From Fluviicoccus sp. (lineage in GTDB: Bacteria > Pseudomonadota > Gammaproteobacteria > Pseudomonadales > Moraxellaceae), in the NCBI RefSeq assembly GCF_030646115.1, contig NZ_JAUSMX010000014.1, positions 62,001-126,000 of the forward strand: a stretch of DNA of 64,000 nt, given 5' to 3'. Shown piece by piece: positions 27,180 to 35,714 of this stretch (its first letter is position 1; each line of letters starts with the position of its first letter). The position numbers and the translations under genes are program-made. The notes beneath the pieces were generated by a model. It ran no database searches. It saw only the letters and a program-made list of their open reading frames with translations, and was not told where the DNA came from.

Positions 27180-29039
27180 TCAGAGCTGCCGCTTCACGCT
27201 TTCCAGAGTCTGCGTCAGCAAGCCGACGGTGGGTTCCCCTTGCAGGGTCTGCTGCGACAACCATTGTGATTGCGGGTTGAAGAACAGCAGCGCAGGAGGG
27301 CCGAATACCTTGTACTTGTCGAGCAAGGCCCGGTGTTCCGGGGTGTTGTCCGTCAAATCCAGCTGAACGGTCGTAAAAGCCGCCAACCCGCTGCGCACGG
27401 AGGCTGCCGGGAAAATTTCGCGCTCCATGGCCTTGCAGGCAATGCACCAGTCCGCGTACAGATCCAGCACGACCGGCTTGCCTACTGCTTGTGCAGTGGC
27501 CAGCGCACGGTCCAGTTCTTGAAGGGTTTTCACCCGCGTAAACAGAGGGTTTCGGTTATCCGGCCGTGCGGCGGTGCTTGAGTTGGCGCCGATCATCAGC
27601 CCGGCCAGCGGATGGAACGGGTCGTCCTGCCGGGTCACGCCCCCGATCAGCAGCAGCATGCTGTACAGCAACATCAGGATGCCCACGGTTTTCCACAAGC
27701 GCGGCCAGCCCCATCCGGCCGGTTCCAGCGCGCCCATATAAATGGCGGAGCCGGCCAGCAGCAAGGCCCACAGCAACAGTGCAGCCGGTCCCGGAATAAC
27801 GCGTGACAGCAACCAGACAGCGACTCCGAGCAAGCCGACACCGAACACCGTCTTGACGGTCACCATCCATTGGCCCGCACGTGGCAGCAGTTTGCCGCCG
27901 GAAACGCCCACCACTACCAGCGGTGCGCCCATGCCCATGCCCAGCAGGAACAGGGCGGCTGCGCCGATGATGGCATCGCCGGTGCTGCTGATGTAGACCA
28001 GCGTACCCGCCAACGGTGCGGAGACACAGGGCGAAACCACCAGTGCCGATACCGCCCCCATCAGGCCTGTACTCCACAGGGTTCCCCCCTGCTGCCGCTG
28101 GTTGACGGCATTCAGGCGGTCCCGCAGCAATGAAGGCAGCTGGAGCTCATAAAAACCGAACATACTGAACGCCAGCGCCACGAACACCCCGGCAAAAATC
28201 ATCAACACCGCCGGAGTTTGCAGCCAGGTCTGGATATTGGCGCGGGCGCCGAAATAGCCGATGGCCATGCCCAGCAGGGCATAGCTCAGCGACATGCCAG
28301 TGACATACGCAAAGGACAGCGCAAAGCCGCGGTGAGCGGTCAGCGTTTGCTTATCTCCCGCAATGATGCCGGTGAGGATGGGCAGCATGGGAAACACGCA
28401 GGGCGTAAACGTGAGGCCCAGACCCAACAGGAAGAAAGTCAGCAACACCATGGGCAGGCTGGCGCTGCCGAGAAACGTGGAGATACCTTGTGAGTCCTCC
28501 AGGGAGGGGACGTTTTTTTCAGCAATGGACGGAGCAGGGGCAGCTGGCGCAGGAGTGGCGACAACGGCCTGCGCGCCGGTCTTTTCGATAACGACGCGGT
28601 CACCTTCAAGATGAATGCGCCGTGTTTCCGGCGGATAGCACAGACCGGCGTCGGCGCAGCCCTGATACTGGACAATGACAGTTTCACCGGCAGCCGCGTT
28701 CAGCGTGGTGGCGACCTGATGATGAAACACTTCGACCCGGCCGAAGCTGGGGTCATTCTTGATGTCCGGTTGCTGGTCGAAACCGGATGGGATCTCCTTG
28801 CCATTGACCTGCAGGTGTACCCGGTTGCGGTAGAGATAGTAGCCCTCGGCGATGCTCCAGTCGAAGCTGTAACCCTTTCCGGCCGTATATCGGCTGTGCA
28901 ACTGGAAAGCAGCATCGGCATCAAGGAAGGAAGCATCCGTTTGGTCGGTCATGCCGCCAAAATCAGGGAGGGTGGCGAAGGCGGGTGCGCCGTTCAAGCC
29001 CAACATCAGGAGCAGGATGCCGCTTCGAATCGTTTTCAT
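27180..29039 (-). CDS. dsbD: thiol:disulfide interchange protein DsbD
   Basis: 619 residues in three parts: signal peptide and N-terminal alpha domain (Cys pair in QGCADAGLCYPPETR), an eight-helix membrane domain with the redox Cys in FTPCVFPMLP and VVSPCVSAPLAG, and a C-terminal thioredoxin-like domain with DWCIACKAM. Carries electrons from cytoplasmic thioredoxin to periplasmic thiol proteins. It is divergent from a TlpA-like thioredoxin gene that is a plausible client. A second dsbD copy enters the window at its right end. Confidence 0.95.
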   Translation of the reverse strand: MKTIRSGILLLMLGLNGAPAFATLPDFGGMTDQTDASFLDADAAFQLHSRYTAGKGYSFDWSIAEGYYLYRNRVHLQVNGKEIPSGFDQQPDIKNDPSFGRVEVFHHQVATTLNAAAGETVIVQYQGCADAGLCYPPETRRIHLEGDRVVIEKTGAQAVVATPAPAAPAPSIAEKNVPSLEDSQGISTFLGSASLPMVLLTFFLLGLGLTFTPCVFPMLPILTGIIAGDKQTLTAHRGFALSFAYVTGMSLSYALLGMAIGYFGARANIQTWLQTPAVLMIFAGVFVALAFSMFGFYELQLPSLLRDRLNAVNQRQQGGTLWSTGLMGAVSALVVSPCVSAPLAGTLVYISSTGDAIIGAAALFLLGMGMGAPLVVVGVSGGKLLPRAGQWMVTVKTVFGVGLLGVAVWLLSRVIPGPAALLLWALLLAGSAIYMGALEPAGWGWPRLWKTVGILMLLYSMLLLIGGVTRQDDPFHPLAGLMIGANSSTAARPDNRNPLFTRVKTLQELDRALATAQAVGKPVVLDLYADWCIACKAMEREIFPAASVRSGLAAFTTVQLDLTDNTPEHRALLDKYKVFGPPALLFFNPQSQWLSQQTLQGEPTVGLLTQTLESVKRQL

Positions 29040-29098
29040 GACAAGAGAGTCGCCGGTGTTCGGATGAAGGCATTCTAGGTGGCGAAGCGACGGAGAGG

Positions 29099-29138
29099 AT
29101 TAAGACTGGCTTAAGCCGGGCGTTAAGACTCCCTTAAG
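29099..29138. promoter_or_regulatory. two TTAAG-type direct repeats (PmrA/QseB-like boxes)
   Basis: Box one is ATTAAG-N5-CTTAAG (29099-29115) and box two GTTAAG-N5-CTTAAG (29122-29138). Each has the 11-bp period of OmpR-family operators. They lie in the 143-base gap between divergent dsbD and the thioredoxin gene, 45 to 84 bases before the latter's start. The two-component pair at the end of the same operon is the natural candidate regulator. Confidence 0.65.
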
Positions 29139-29182
29139 CCGGCTGCTTTAGGCTTGCGAAAAATCCATGCACGAGGTGTGTC

Positions 29183-29641
29183 ATGCGTCGTCCCAATTTG
29201 AAAATGTTCCTGTCTGCCGCTTTGCTGACCCTGACCGGGTTGGGTCATGCGGAAACTCCCGTCAATTTCGACATGCAGAAATATGCCGGCAAAGTCGTGC
29301 TGGTGGACTTCTGGGCATCATGGTGCGGCCCCTGCCGCCAGTCCTTTCCGTGGATGAAGGCGCTGCAGGACAAATATGGCAAGCAGGGGCTGGTTGTCGC
29401 CGCCATCAATGTCGATGCCGACCGCAAGGAGGCTGATCTCTTCCTCAAGGAATACGCCCCCAACTTCGATGTCTATTTTGACGCCAAGGGCCGGTTGGCG
29501 GAGCAATTCAAGGTGCAAACCATGCCGACCAGCTTTCTGGTGGACGCCACCGGCAAGGCGCGCAGCAAGCATGCCGGTTTTCACCATTCGACCCTGGCTG
29601 CGTACGAGCAGGAAATTCAGTCCCTGCTGAAAGCCCGATAA
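29183..29641 (+). CDS. periplasmic TlpA-like thioredoxin
   Basis: 152 residues: signal peptide (FLSAALLTLTGLGHA), thioredoxin fold with active site WASWCGPCR (C48, C51) and cis-Pro in QTMPTSFLVD. TlpA/ResA-like proteins reduce selected periplasmic disulfides. First gene of the operon with DUF4266, DUF3570, ApbE and a two-component system; DsbD next door is the likely electron donor. The natural substrate may be the Cys-x-Cys tail of the next gene product, which is inference. Confidence 0.92.
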   Translation: MRRPNLKMFLSAALLTLTGLGHAETPVNFDMQKYAGKVVLVDFWASWCGPCRQSFPWMKALQDKYGKQGLVVAAINVDADRKEADLFLKEYAPNFDVYFDAKGRLAEQFKVQTMPTSFLVDATGKARSKHAGFHHSTLAAYEQEIQSLLKAR

Positions 29642-29663
29642 CACCTTTGATGAGTATATAAGT

Positions 29664-29876
29664 ATGAAAACCCTGATGTGGCTGGCCCCCGTGCTGCTGC
29701 TGACCGCCTGTTCCAGTATGGGTGTGAAGCCTTGGGAGCGGGACGTGCTGGCCAAGGCCGAAATGCAACTGGATTCCCGCCCGGTGGATGCCGCGCTGGA
29801 TGACCATATCTATTTCAGTAAAGAGGCCGTCAGCGGCGGCCGCGGATTTGGTGGTGGAGGTTGCGGATGCAATTAA
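29664..29876 (+). CDS. DUF4266 small lipoprotein with Gly/Cys tail
   Basis: 70 residues. Lipobox LLTAC (C16), then the conserved KPWERDVLAKAEM segment of DUF4266, and a C-terminal tail of Gly ending GGGGCGCN with C67 and C69. The Cys-Gly-Cys end suggests metal binding, a thiol-redox role or modification; none is proven. The stop codon overlaps the start of the DUF3570 gene by ten bases. Confidence 0.88.
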   Translation: MKTLMWLAPVLLLTACSSMGVKPWERDVLAKAEMQLDSRPVDAALDDHIYFSKEAVSGGRGFGGGGCGCN

Positions 29877-31204
29877 CAACTCAAGGCAAGAACATCCGTC
29901 AGGCCCTGATGACCGCCAGCACTGCCTTGCTGGGGTCCCTGACTGTGGCATCCGCCGTGCAGGCCGCCGAGCCGGTTGATACATCGTGGAAAGTGGATTC
30001 CGCACTGCTGTTGTACAAGGAAAACGAAGGGCGGGTGCAGGCTGCCGAGCCGGTGGTCAGCCTGAAGAAAGATCTGGATGAAGATCACTCGCTGACGGTG
30101 AAGCTGGTCGCGGATTCCCTGACTGGCGCATCGCCGAATGGCGCGGCGCGGGCAGGCAAGGTTCAGACGTTTACCGGCCCGTCCGGCAGCGCGCAATACA
30201 GCGCCCAGCCCGGCAAGCTGCCGCTGGACAACCAGTTCAAGGATACCCGCGCCGCCGTGACGGTCGCCTATGTGCGCCCGGCGGGTGAAAATGCCCGCAT
30301 GACGCTGGGCGGCAATATTTCCGGGGAGTACGACTTCCAGTCGGTGGCCCTGAACGGCGCCTATGCCAAGGATATCAACGGCAAGAACACTACCCTCAGC
30401 GCCGGTTTGAATGTCGAGTTTGACAATATTGACGCCGTGGGCGGCGCCCCGGAGCCGTTGTCGGTGGTCTGGCAGTCCAAAAAGAACGGCGGTGACACCA
30501 AGACGCTGGCGGAAGTGCTGCTGGGCGTGACGCAGGTGGTGAACCGCAACCTGCTGTTCCAGATCAACTACAGCCTGGCTTCCGGTTCGGGTTATCAGTC
30601 CGACCCTTATAAAGTGGTGACGTTGCTGGACGGAGCCAACAACCTGATTGCCGATCCCTCCGGAGCGGTCAATCGTTACGGTTATCTCTATGAAAGCCGT
30701 CCGGATGCACATACCCGTCACGGCCTGTTCGGGGTGATGAAATATCATACCGGCGGCGGGCAGGTGGTGGAGGGCTCCTACCGGTTTACGACCGATGACT
30801 GGGGCATCAGCTCGCACACGCTGGATGCCAAATATTACCTGCCGCTGGGAGGCAATGGCTGGTACGTGGAACCGCACCTGCGTTTCTATACCCAGACCGC
30901 TGCGGATTTCTACACGCCGTGGCTGACGCAGGGCGCAGACTTTACGCTGGCCGGTGCAACGGTAACCCCGCTGGTGACCCATGCTTCCGCCGATCCGCGT
31001 CTGGCGGCGATGGATGCCACCACCATCGGCTTCCGCGTTGGCAAGCGTATGGGCAGGGATTCGGATCTGAGCCTGCGTCTGGAGCAATACGAGCAGCAGG
31101 GCACCGGTGTCAATGCCCCGGCTACCGGCGATCTGGCCGGTGTCGACCAGAACCCGGCGCTCAAGGCGATGATCGTACAGGTGGGTTACTCCTTCCGCTG
31201 GTGA
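29867..31204 (+). CDS. DUF3570 outer-membrane protein with an FMN-attachment-like motif
   Basis: 445 residues from the ATG at 29867, which has GGTGGAGG seven bases upstream; a TTG six bases earlier is less likely. Signal peptide cleaved near SAVQA-AEP, then alternating beta-type sequence to a C-terminal Trp (VQVGYSFRW), the usual end of an outer-membrane barrel. Residues 83-89 read DSLTGAS, a match to the D-x-x-(S/T)-G-A-(S/T) sites where ApbE attaches FMN in NqrB, NqrC and others; S89 would be the acceptor. The function of DUF3570 is unknown. Confidence 0.87.
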   Translation: MQLTTQGKNIRQALMTASTALLGSLTVASAVQAAEPVDTSWKVDSALLLYKENEGRVQAAEPVVSLKKDLDEDHSLTVKLVADSLTGASPNGAARAGKVQTFTGPSGSAQYSAQPGKLPLDNQFKDTRAAVTVAYVRPAGENARMTLGGNISGEYDFQSVALNGAYAKDINGKNTTLSAGLNVEFDNIDAVGGAPEPLSVVWQSKKNGGDTKTLAEVLLGVTQVVNRNLLFQINYSLASGSGYQSDPYKVVTLLDGANNLIADPSGAVNRYGYLYESRPDAHTRHGLFGVMKYHTGGGQVVEGSYRFTTDDWGISSHTLDAKYYLPLGGNGWYVEPHLRFYTQTAADFYTPWLTQGADFTLAGATVTPLVTHASADPRLAAMDATTIGFRVGKRMGRDSDLSLRLEQYEQQGTGVNAPATGDLAGVDQNPALKAMIVQVGYSFRW

Positions 31205-31220
31205 GTTGGAGTAGAGTAGG

Positions 31221-31244
31221 CAGGCCGGTGTCCGCACCGGCCTG
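31221..31244 (+). terminator. hairpin between DUF3570 gene and apbE
   Basis: A perfect ten-base-pair stem CAGGCCGGTG/CACCGGCCTG with loop TCCG, followed by only TTT. It may reduce transcription into apbE and the two-component genes, acting as a partial terminator or an mRNA-end stabiliser. Confidence 0.55.
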
Positions 31245-31267
31245 TTTCCATTTCCGGCAGGCGTGTC

Positions 31268-32134
31268 ATGTCACCACCTCTTTCTGTTTACCAATTCCAG
31301 GCCATGGGCAGCCCTTGCGAAATCCTGTTTGAAGGCATTTCCAAGGCAGAAGTCGACCGCTTGGGGGCACTGGCGGAAGCCGAAGCCCGCCGCATCGAAC
31401 ATAAATTCAGCCGTTATCGGCACGACAATATTATTTTTGAAATCAATCATTCTCATGGAAAACCGCTTGCTCTGGATGAGGAATCCTCGCGCCTGTTCGA
31501 TTTTGCTGATCAGCTGTATCGTTTGTCGGAAGGACGCTTTGACATCACCTCGGGCGTGTTGCGCCGGGTCTGGAATTTCGACGGATCTGACCGTATAGCC
31601 TCCCCGGAGGCCGTGACGGCGTTGCTGCCGCTGATCGGCTGGGAGAAAGTGCAGTGGCAGCCCCCGGTGCTGAACTTGCCCGAAGGCATGGAAGTGGATC
31701 TGGGAGGCATCGGCAAGGAGTATGCGGTGGACGCGGTATTTGGCGTGCTGGCAACCTTGACGCCTGTTCCGTTGCTGGTGAACTTTGGCGGCGATCTGCG
31801 TTGCCGTGGGCCAAGGTCGGGTGGCGAGGCCTGGCATATCGGGATTGAAAATCCGGATGCCGAGGGCGACGCCCTGCAGATGCTGTCACTGAAGGACGGC
31901 GGCGTCGCCACCAGCGGTGATGCGCGACGATTCCTGTTGAAAGACGGGGTGCGCTACGGGCATATCCTCAATCCCAAAACCGGTTGGCCGGTCAGCGGCG
32001 CACCGCGCTCGGTGACCGTGGCGGCCGGAACTTGCACCGAGGCAGGGATGCTGTCAACACTGGCGATGCTGGCAGGCCCGGATGCGGAAAGCTTCCTTGA
32101 GGCCCAGCAGGTGCGGCATCAGGTTTTACGATAA
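31268..32134 (+). CDS. apbE: FAD:protein FMN transferase
   Basis: 288 residues. ApbE signatures: AMGSPCEI at the N-terminus, the EVDLGGIGKEYAVDAV segment, LVNFGGDLRCRG, and VATSGDARRF with HILNPKTGWPV. It transfers FMN from FAD to a Thr or Ser in a target protein. No signal peptide or lipobox is visible and no earlier start exists before the in-frame stop at 31217, so this looks like a cytoplasmic member, as some ApbE proteins are. Likely target: the DUF3570 protein encoded upstream. Confidence 0.93.
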   Translation: MSPPLSVYQFQAMGSPCEILFEGISKAEVDRLGALAEAEARRIEHKFSRYRHDNIIFEINHSHGKPLALDEESSRLFDFADQLYRLSEGRFDITSGVLRRVWNFDGSDRIASPEAVTALLPLIGWEKVQWQPPVLNLPEGMEVDLGGIGKEYAVDAVFGVLATLTPVPLLVNFGGDLRCRGPRSGGEAWHIGIENPDAEGDALQMLSLKDGGVATSGDARRFLLKDGVRYGHILNPKTGWPVSGAPRSVTVAAGTCTEAGMLSTLAMLAGPDAESFLEAQQVRHQVLR

Positions 32135-32152
32135 CTATCAGGGATAATCACC

Positions 32153-32827
32153 ATGCGCATATTGCTGGCGGAAGATGATGTATTGCTGGGTGAAGGCTTG
32201 CAGGAGGCATTGATTCTGCAAGGTTATGTCGTGGAATGGTTCAAGGACGGCGTCTCGGTGCTGCGGGCGCTGGAAGCCAGCCCGTTTGACCTGCTGGTGC
32301 TGGATCTGGGGCTGCCGCGCATGGATGGCATGGAGGTGCTGGGCAGCCTGCGCAAGCAGCAGCTGGCGGTGCCGGTACTGGTGCTGACGGCGCGTGATGC
32401 GCTTTCTTCCCGGGTGGCGGGCCTGGACGCCGGGGCCGATGACTATTTGCTGAAACCCTTCGATCTGGATGAACTGCTGGCGCGTATCCGGGCATTAACC
32501 CGGCGGGCCGTGGGGCGCACCTCCAACCGTATGGAGTTCGGGCGGTTGGCACTTGATCTGGGTAATCATCAGGTTTTCCTTGATGAGAAGGCGGTGGCTT
32601 TGTCGCGTCGGGAATTCCTGTTGCTCAAGGAGCTCTGTATCAATTCCGGCCATATTCTTTCCAAGGCTCAACTGGAAGAAAGCCTGTACGGCTGGTCTGA
32701 TGAGGTGGAAAGCAACGCCCTGGAAGTCCATATCCACCACCTGCGTAAAAAGCTGTATCCCGAACTGATCCGGACCGTGCGCGGGGTGGGTTATCTGGTG
32801 GATAACGTCAAGACGGTATCACCGTGA
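32153..32827 (+). CDS. OmpR-family response regulator (QseB/PmrA-like)
   Basis: 224 residues: receiver domain with D7/D8 pocket, phospho-acceptor D51 in LLVLDLGLPRMDG, and LLKPFDLDELLARIRALTRR, a signature of the QseB/PmrA/TctD subgroup; winged helix at the C-terminus. Probably binds the TTAAG repeats before the operon. The kinase start codon lies within its last codons. Confidence 0.94.
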   Translation: MRILLAEDDVLLGEGLQEALILQGYVVEWFKDGVSVLRALEASPFDLLVLDLGLPRMDGMEVLGSLRKQQLAVPVLVLTARDALSSRVAGLDAGADDYLLKPFDLDELLARIRALTRRAVGRTSNRMEFGRLALDLGNHQVFLDEKAVALSRREFLLLKELCINSGHILSKAQLEESLYGWSDEVESNALEVHIHHLRKKLYPELIRTVRGVGYLVDNVKTVSP

Positions 32828-34227
32828 ATTCGATCAAGGCCCGGCTGGCCCGCTCCTTTGTCCTGATTATCCTGCTGGCGCTGGCTATCAGCGGAACCTT
32901 GAGTTTTTTGACGGCCCGGCATGAAGTGGATGAGCTTTTTGACGCACAGTTGGTGGAAGAAGCGCATATTCTGGGCAGTGTGCTGTTTCTGCAGCAACAC
33001 GAGCCGGACTGGCGGGTATTGCAGCAAGCCCTGGCCAACTCCGGCGTCAACCATCATGAATATGATGCGTCCTATGCCAAAAAGGTGGCGGTTCAAGTGT
33101 GGTCGGCGTCCGGCGCATTGCTGTTTCGGAGTCCCGGTGCGCCTGAACACGCCTTGGCCCCGCTACGGGACGGTTTCTATATTCAGTCTTCCGCTTCGAT
33201 GCAATGGCATGTCTATACGGAAAGCATTGCCGGGAACCGGTACTGGTTACTGGTTGCCGAGCGTTCGGACATCCGGCGCGAACTTTCCCTGAACGTTGCC
33301 GCCTCACTGCTGGTGGGCTTTATGGCCAGCCTAGCGCTGGCGGTTTTCCTGCTGCGCAAGTGGCTGGTTCGTGACTTGCTACCCTTGAACGAGTTGCGGG
33401 AGGCCATCGGCGAACGTCAATTGGACCAGCTGCACGGCATCCGCCTGAGTGACGAGCCCGATGAAATCCGCCCCGTCACCGAGGCCATAAACCTGTTGTT
33501 TGACCGGGTATCACAGGGCATGGAGCGTGAGCGGGCGTTTATTGCCGATGCCGCCCATGAGCTGAGGACTCCGCTCACCATCATCCGCCTGCATGCGCAG
33601 AATGCCTTGCAGTATCCGGATGCAGAGCGCAAGAACCGCAGTCTGGAAAAAGTCATCCAGGGGGTGGACCGCAATACCCGGGTGGTGCAGCAACTGCTGC
33701 TGATGGCGAGGCTTGACGCTTCGGAGGGCTTGTCACAGCCGAAAGAACCGGTGGATATGGCGCGCCTGGCGCTGATGCTGATTCAGGAGTTCCGGCCGAT
33801 GCTGGACGCCAAGGAGTTGGCGATAGTGACCGAGTGGCCTGACGACTTGCCGGGATGTTCGGGTTACCCGGACTTACTGGGGGTGCTGCTGCGTAATTTG
33901 CTGGAAAATGCCGTTAATTACACCCCGCCGGGGGGAGAGATCAAGGTGCTGATGGCGGCAGAGGCCGGGCAACTGCGGCTGGAAGTTGCCGACTCCGGTC
34001 CCGGCGTAGCGGAGGACAAGCTGGCGGTAATCAGCCGGCGCTTCGTCAGGGCGGCATCGCGGGACATTCAGGGGACGGGGCTGGGGCTGGAGATTGCAGG
34101 CAGAATTGTGCGCCTGCATGACGGTGAAATCCAGTTTTCAAATTTGGCGAAAGGTGGGTTACGGGTTGAGGTGCGGTTTCCCGCTTGTGGTGGTGATGTA
34201 CCCTACATGAGTCCGGCCGGTGCTTGA
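32824..34227 (+). CDS. sensor histidine kinase (QseC/PmrB-like)
   Basis: 467 residues from a GTG that overlaps the regulator's stop. Membrane helices near 12-30 and 157-178 enclose a periplasmic sensor region of about 125 residues; H245 in DAAHELRTPLT is the phospho-acceptor; ATPase motifs NLLENAVNYTPPGG, VADSGPGVAEDK and GTGLGLEIA. Its last codons and stop are part of a 20-bp inverted repeat. It presumably senses a redox or envelope signal connected to the module; the ligand is unknown. Confidence 0.94.
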   Translation: MNSIKARLARSFVLIILLALAISGTLSFLTARHEVDELFDAQLVEEAHILGSVLFLQQHEPDWRVLQQALANSGVNHHEYDASYAKKVAVQVWSASGALLFRSPGAPEHALAPLRDGFYIQSSASMQWHVYTESIAGNRYWLLVAERSDIRRELSLNVAASLLVGFMASLALAVFLLRKWLVRDLLPLNELREAIGERQLDQLHGIRLSDEPDEIRPVTEAINLLFDRVSQGMERERAFIADAAHELRTPLTIIRLHAQNALQYPDAERKNRSLEKVIQGVDRNTRVVQQLLLMARLDASEGLSQPKEPVDMARLALMLIQEFRPMLDAKELAIVTEWPDDLPGCSGYPDLLGVLLRNLLENAVNYTPPGGEIKVLMAAEAGQLRLEVADSGPGVAEDKLAVISRRFVRAASRDIQGTGLGLEIAGRIVRLHDGEIQFSNLAKGGLRVEVRFPACGGDVPYMSPAGA

Positions 34228-34246
34228 CCGGCCGGACTCATGTAGG
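34202..34246. terminator. 20-bp perfect inverted repeat at end of kinase gene
   Basis: Positions 34202-34221 pair without mismatch with 34227-34246 around loop GCTTG. The kinase stop codon (34225-34227) is in the loop and the first base of the right arm. There is no T-run, so it is at best a Rho-aided or structural stop between the convergent kinase and proA genes. Confidence 0.5.
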
Positions 34247-34265
34247 TCACGACGAGTGTCAGAGA

Positions 34266-35519
34266 TCAACCCCGAACGTGCCCGTCCCCCAGCACAATCC
34301 ACTTCTGCGAAGTCAGGCCTTCCAGCCCCACCGGCCCACGGGCATGAATCTTGTCGGTAGAGATGCCGATTTCCGCCCCCAGCCCGTATTCAAAGCCGTC
34401 TGCAAAGCGGGTCGAGGCATTCACCATCACCGAACTGGAATCCACTTCGGCCAGGAAACGGCGGGCCTTGCTGAAGTTCTCGGTGATGATGGCGTCGGTG
34501 TGGTGCGAGCCATACTTGTTGATGTGCTCAATGGCCTCATCAATACCGCTGACAATTTTGATGGCCAGCACCGGCGCCAGGTATTCCTCATACCAATCCT
34601 CTTCGGTCGCCTCCTTGCACTCCAGCAGCGCCGCCGTGCGTACACAACCACGCAACTCCACGCCCTTGTCGGCATACAGTTGCGCCAGTTGCGGCAGCAC
34701 TTCTCCGGCCATGGGGGAGTCCACCAGCAGGGTTTCCATGGCATTGCAGACGCCATAGCGGTGGGTCTTGGCGTTCAGAGCCACGATCACCGCCTTGTTG
34801 ACGTTGGCTTCGCGGTCAATATAGACATGGCAGTTGCCGTCCAGATGCTTGATGACCGGCACGCGGGCCTCGGCGGTCACGCGGGCAATCAGGCTCTTGC
34901 CGCCGCGCGGCACAATCACATCCACGTATTCCGGCATGGCAATCAGGCGACCAACAGCGGCGCGATCGGTGGTTTCCACCACTTGCACCGCCGTGGGCGG
35001 CAAACCGGCGCCCGCCAGCCCCAGCTGGATGGCGACGGCAATCGCCTTGTTGGAGTGAATGGCTTCGGAACCGCCGCGCAGGATGGTGGCGTTGCCCGAC
35101 TTCAGGCACAGCGCCGCCGCCTCCAGCGTCACATTGGGACGGGATTCATAGATGATGCCGATTACGCCCAGCGGCACGCGCATCTTGCCGACCTGGATGC
35201 CGGTGGGGCGGTAGCTGAGGTCGGTGATGCCGCCGATTGGGTCAGTGAGGGCGATCACCTGTTGCAGACCTTCCAGCATGCCGTCAAAGCGGGAAGGGGT
35301 CAGTTCCAGACGGTCCAGCAGCGCCGGTTCCAGATTGGCGGCCTTGCCGGCCTCCATGTCACGGGCATTGGCGGCCAGAATGGCCTCGCGGCTGTCCTTC
35401 AACGAACGCAGGATGGCCAGCAGGGCGGCATTCTTGGCGTTGGTGGAAGCGCGGGCCATGGCGCGGGATGCACTGCGGGCGGCTTCGCCCAAAGTCTGCA
35501 TATAGGCATTGATGTCCAT
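34266..35519 (-). CDS. proA: gamma-glutamyl phosphate reductase
   Basis: 417 residues from the ATG at 35519; a longer open frame lies in the upstream non-coding sequence. Aldehyde-dehydrogenase-like fold with the ProA patterns [45 protein letters not shown] and the catalytic Cys in [12 protein letters not shown]. Second step of proline synthesis, reducing glutamyl-5-phosphate with NADPH. proB is not in the window. Pseudomonas has proA next to nadD; here a redox module lies between them. Confidence 0.96.
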   Translation of the reverse strand: MDINAYMQTLGEAARSASRAMARASTNAKNAALLAILRSLKDSREAILAANARDMEAGKAANLEPALLDRLELTPSRFDGMLEGLQQVIALTDPIGGITDLSYRPTGIQVGKMRVPLGVIGIIYESRPNVTLEAAALCLKSGNATILRGGSEAIHSNKAIAVAIQLGLAGAGLPPTAVQVVETTDRAAVGRLIAMPEYVDVIVPRGGKSLIARVTAEARVPVIKHLDGNCHVYIDREANVNKAVIVALNAKTHRYGVCNAMETLLVDSPMAGEVLPQLAQLYADKGVELRGCVRTAALLECKEATEEDWYEEYLAPVLAIKIVSGIDEAIEHINKYGSHHTDAIITENFSKARRFLAEVDSSSVMVNASTRFADGFEYGLGAEIGISTDKIHARGPVGLEGLTSQKWIVLGDGHVRG

Positions 35520-35714
35520 GAATCTTCTCATCTCGGTGAATCGGCCGATTATACGCAACTTCCGTCGTAGGCCGAAGATCGTTGTTTTGTTGTACAAAAA
35601 AAAGAGGGCTTCCTGCAAAAGGTACCATCCGGCGGGCTTTCGTTGTAGCATCCTGATCATAATTCCCATTAACCCCGTGGATTGCGGGGACAAGAATAAT
35701 GATTAGAGGTCTGC

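Noticed and set aside
29867-31204. DUF3570 protein as an ordinary porin
   Set aside because: The C-terminal aromatic end fits a barrel, but the operon and the DSLTGAS motif argue for a redox role; neither is proven.
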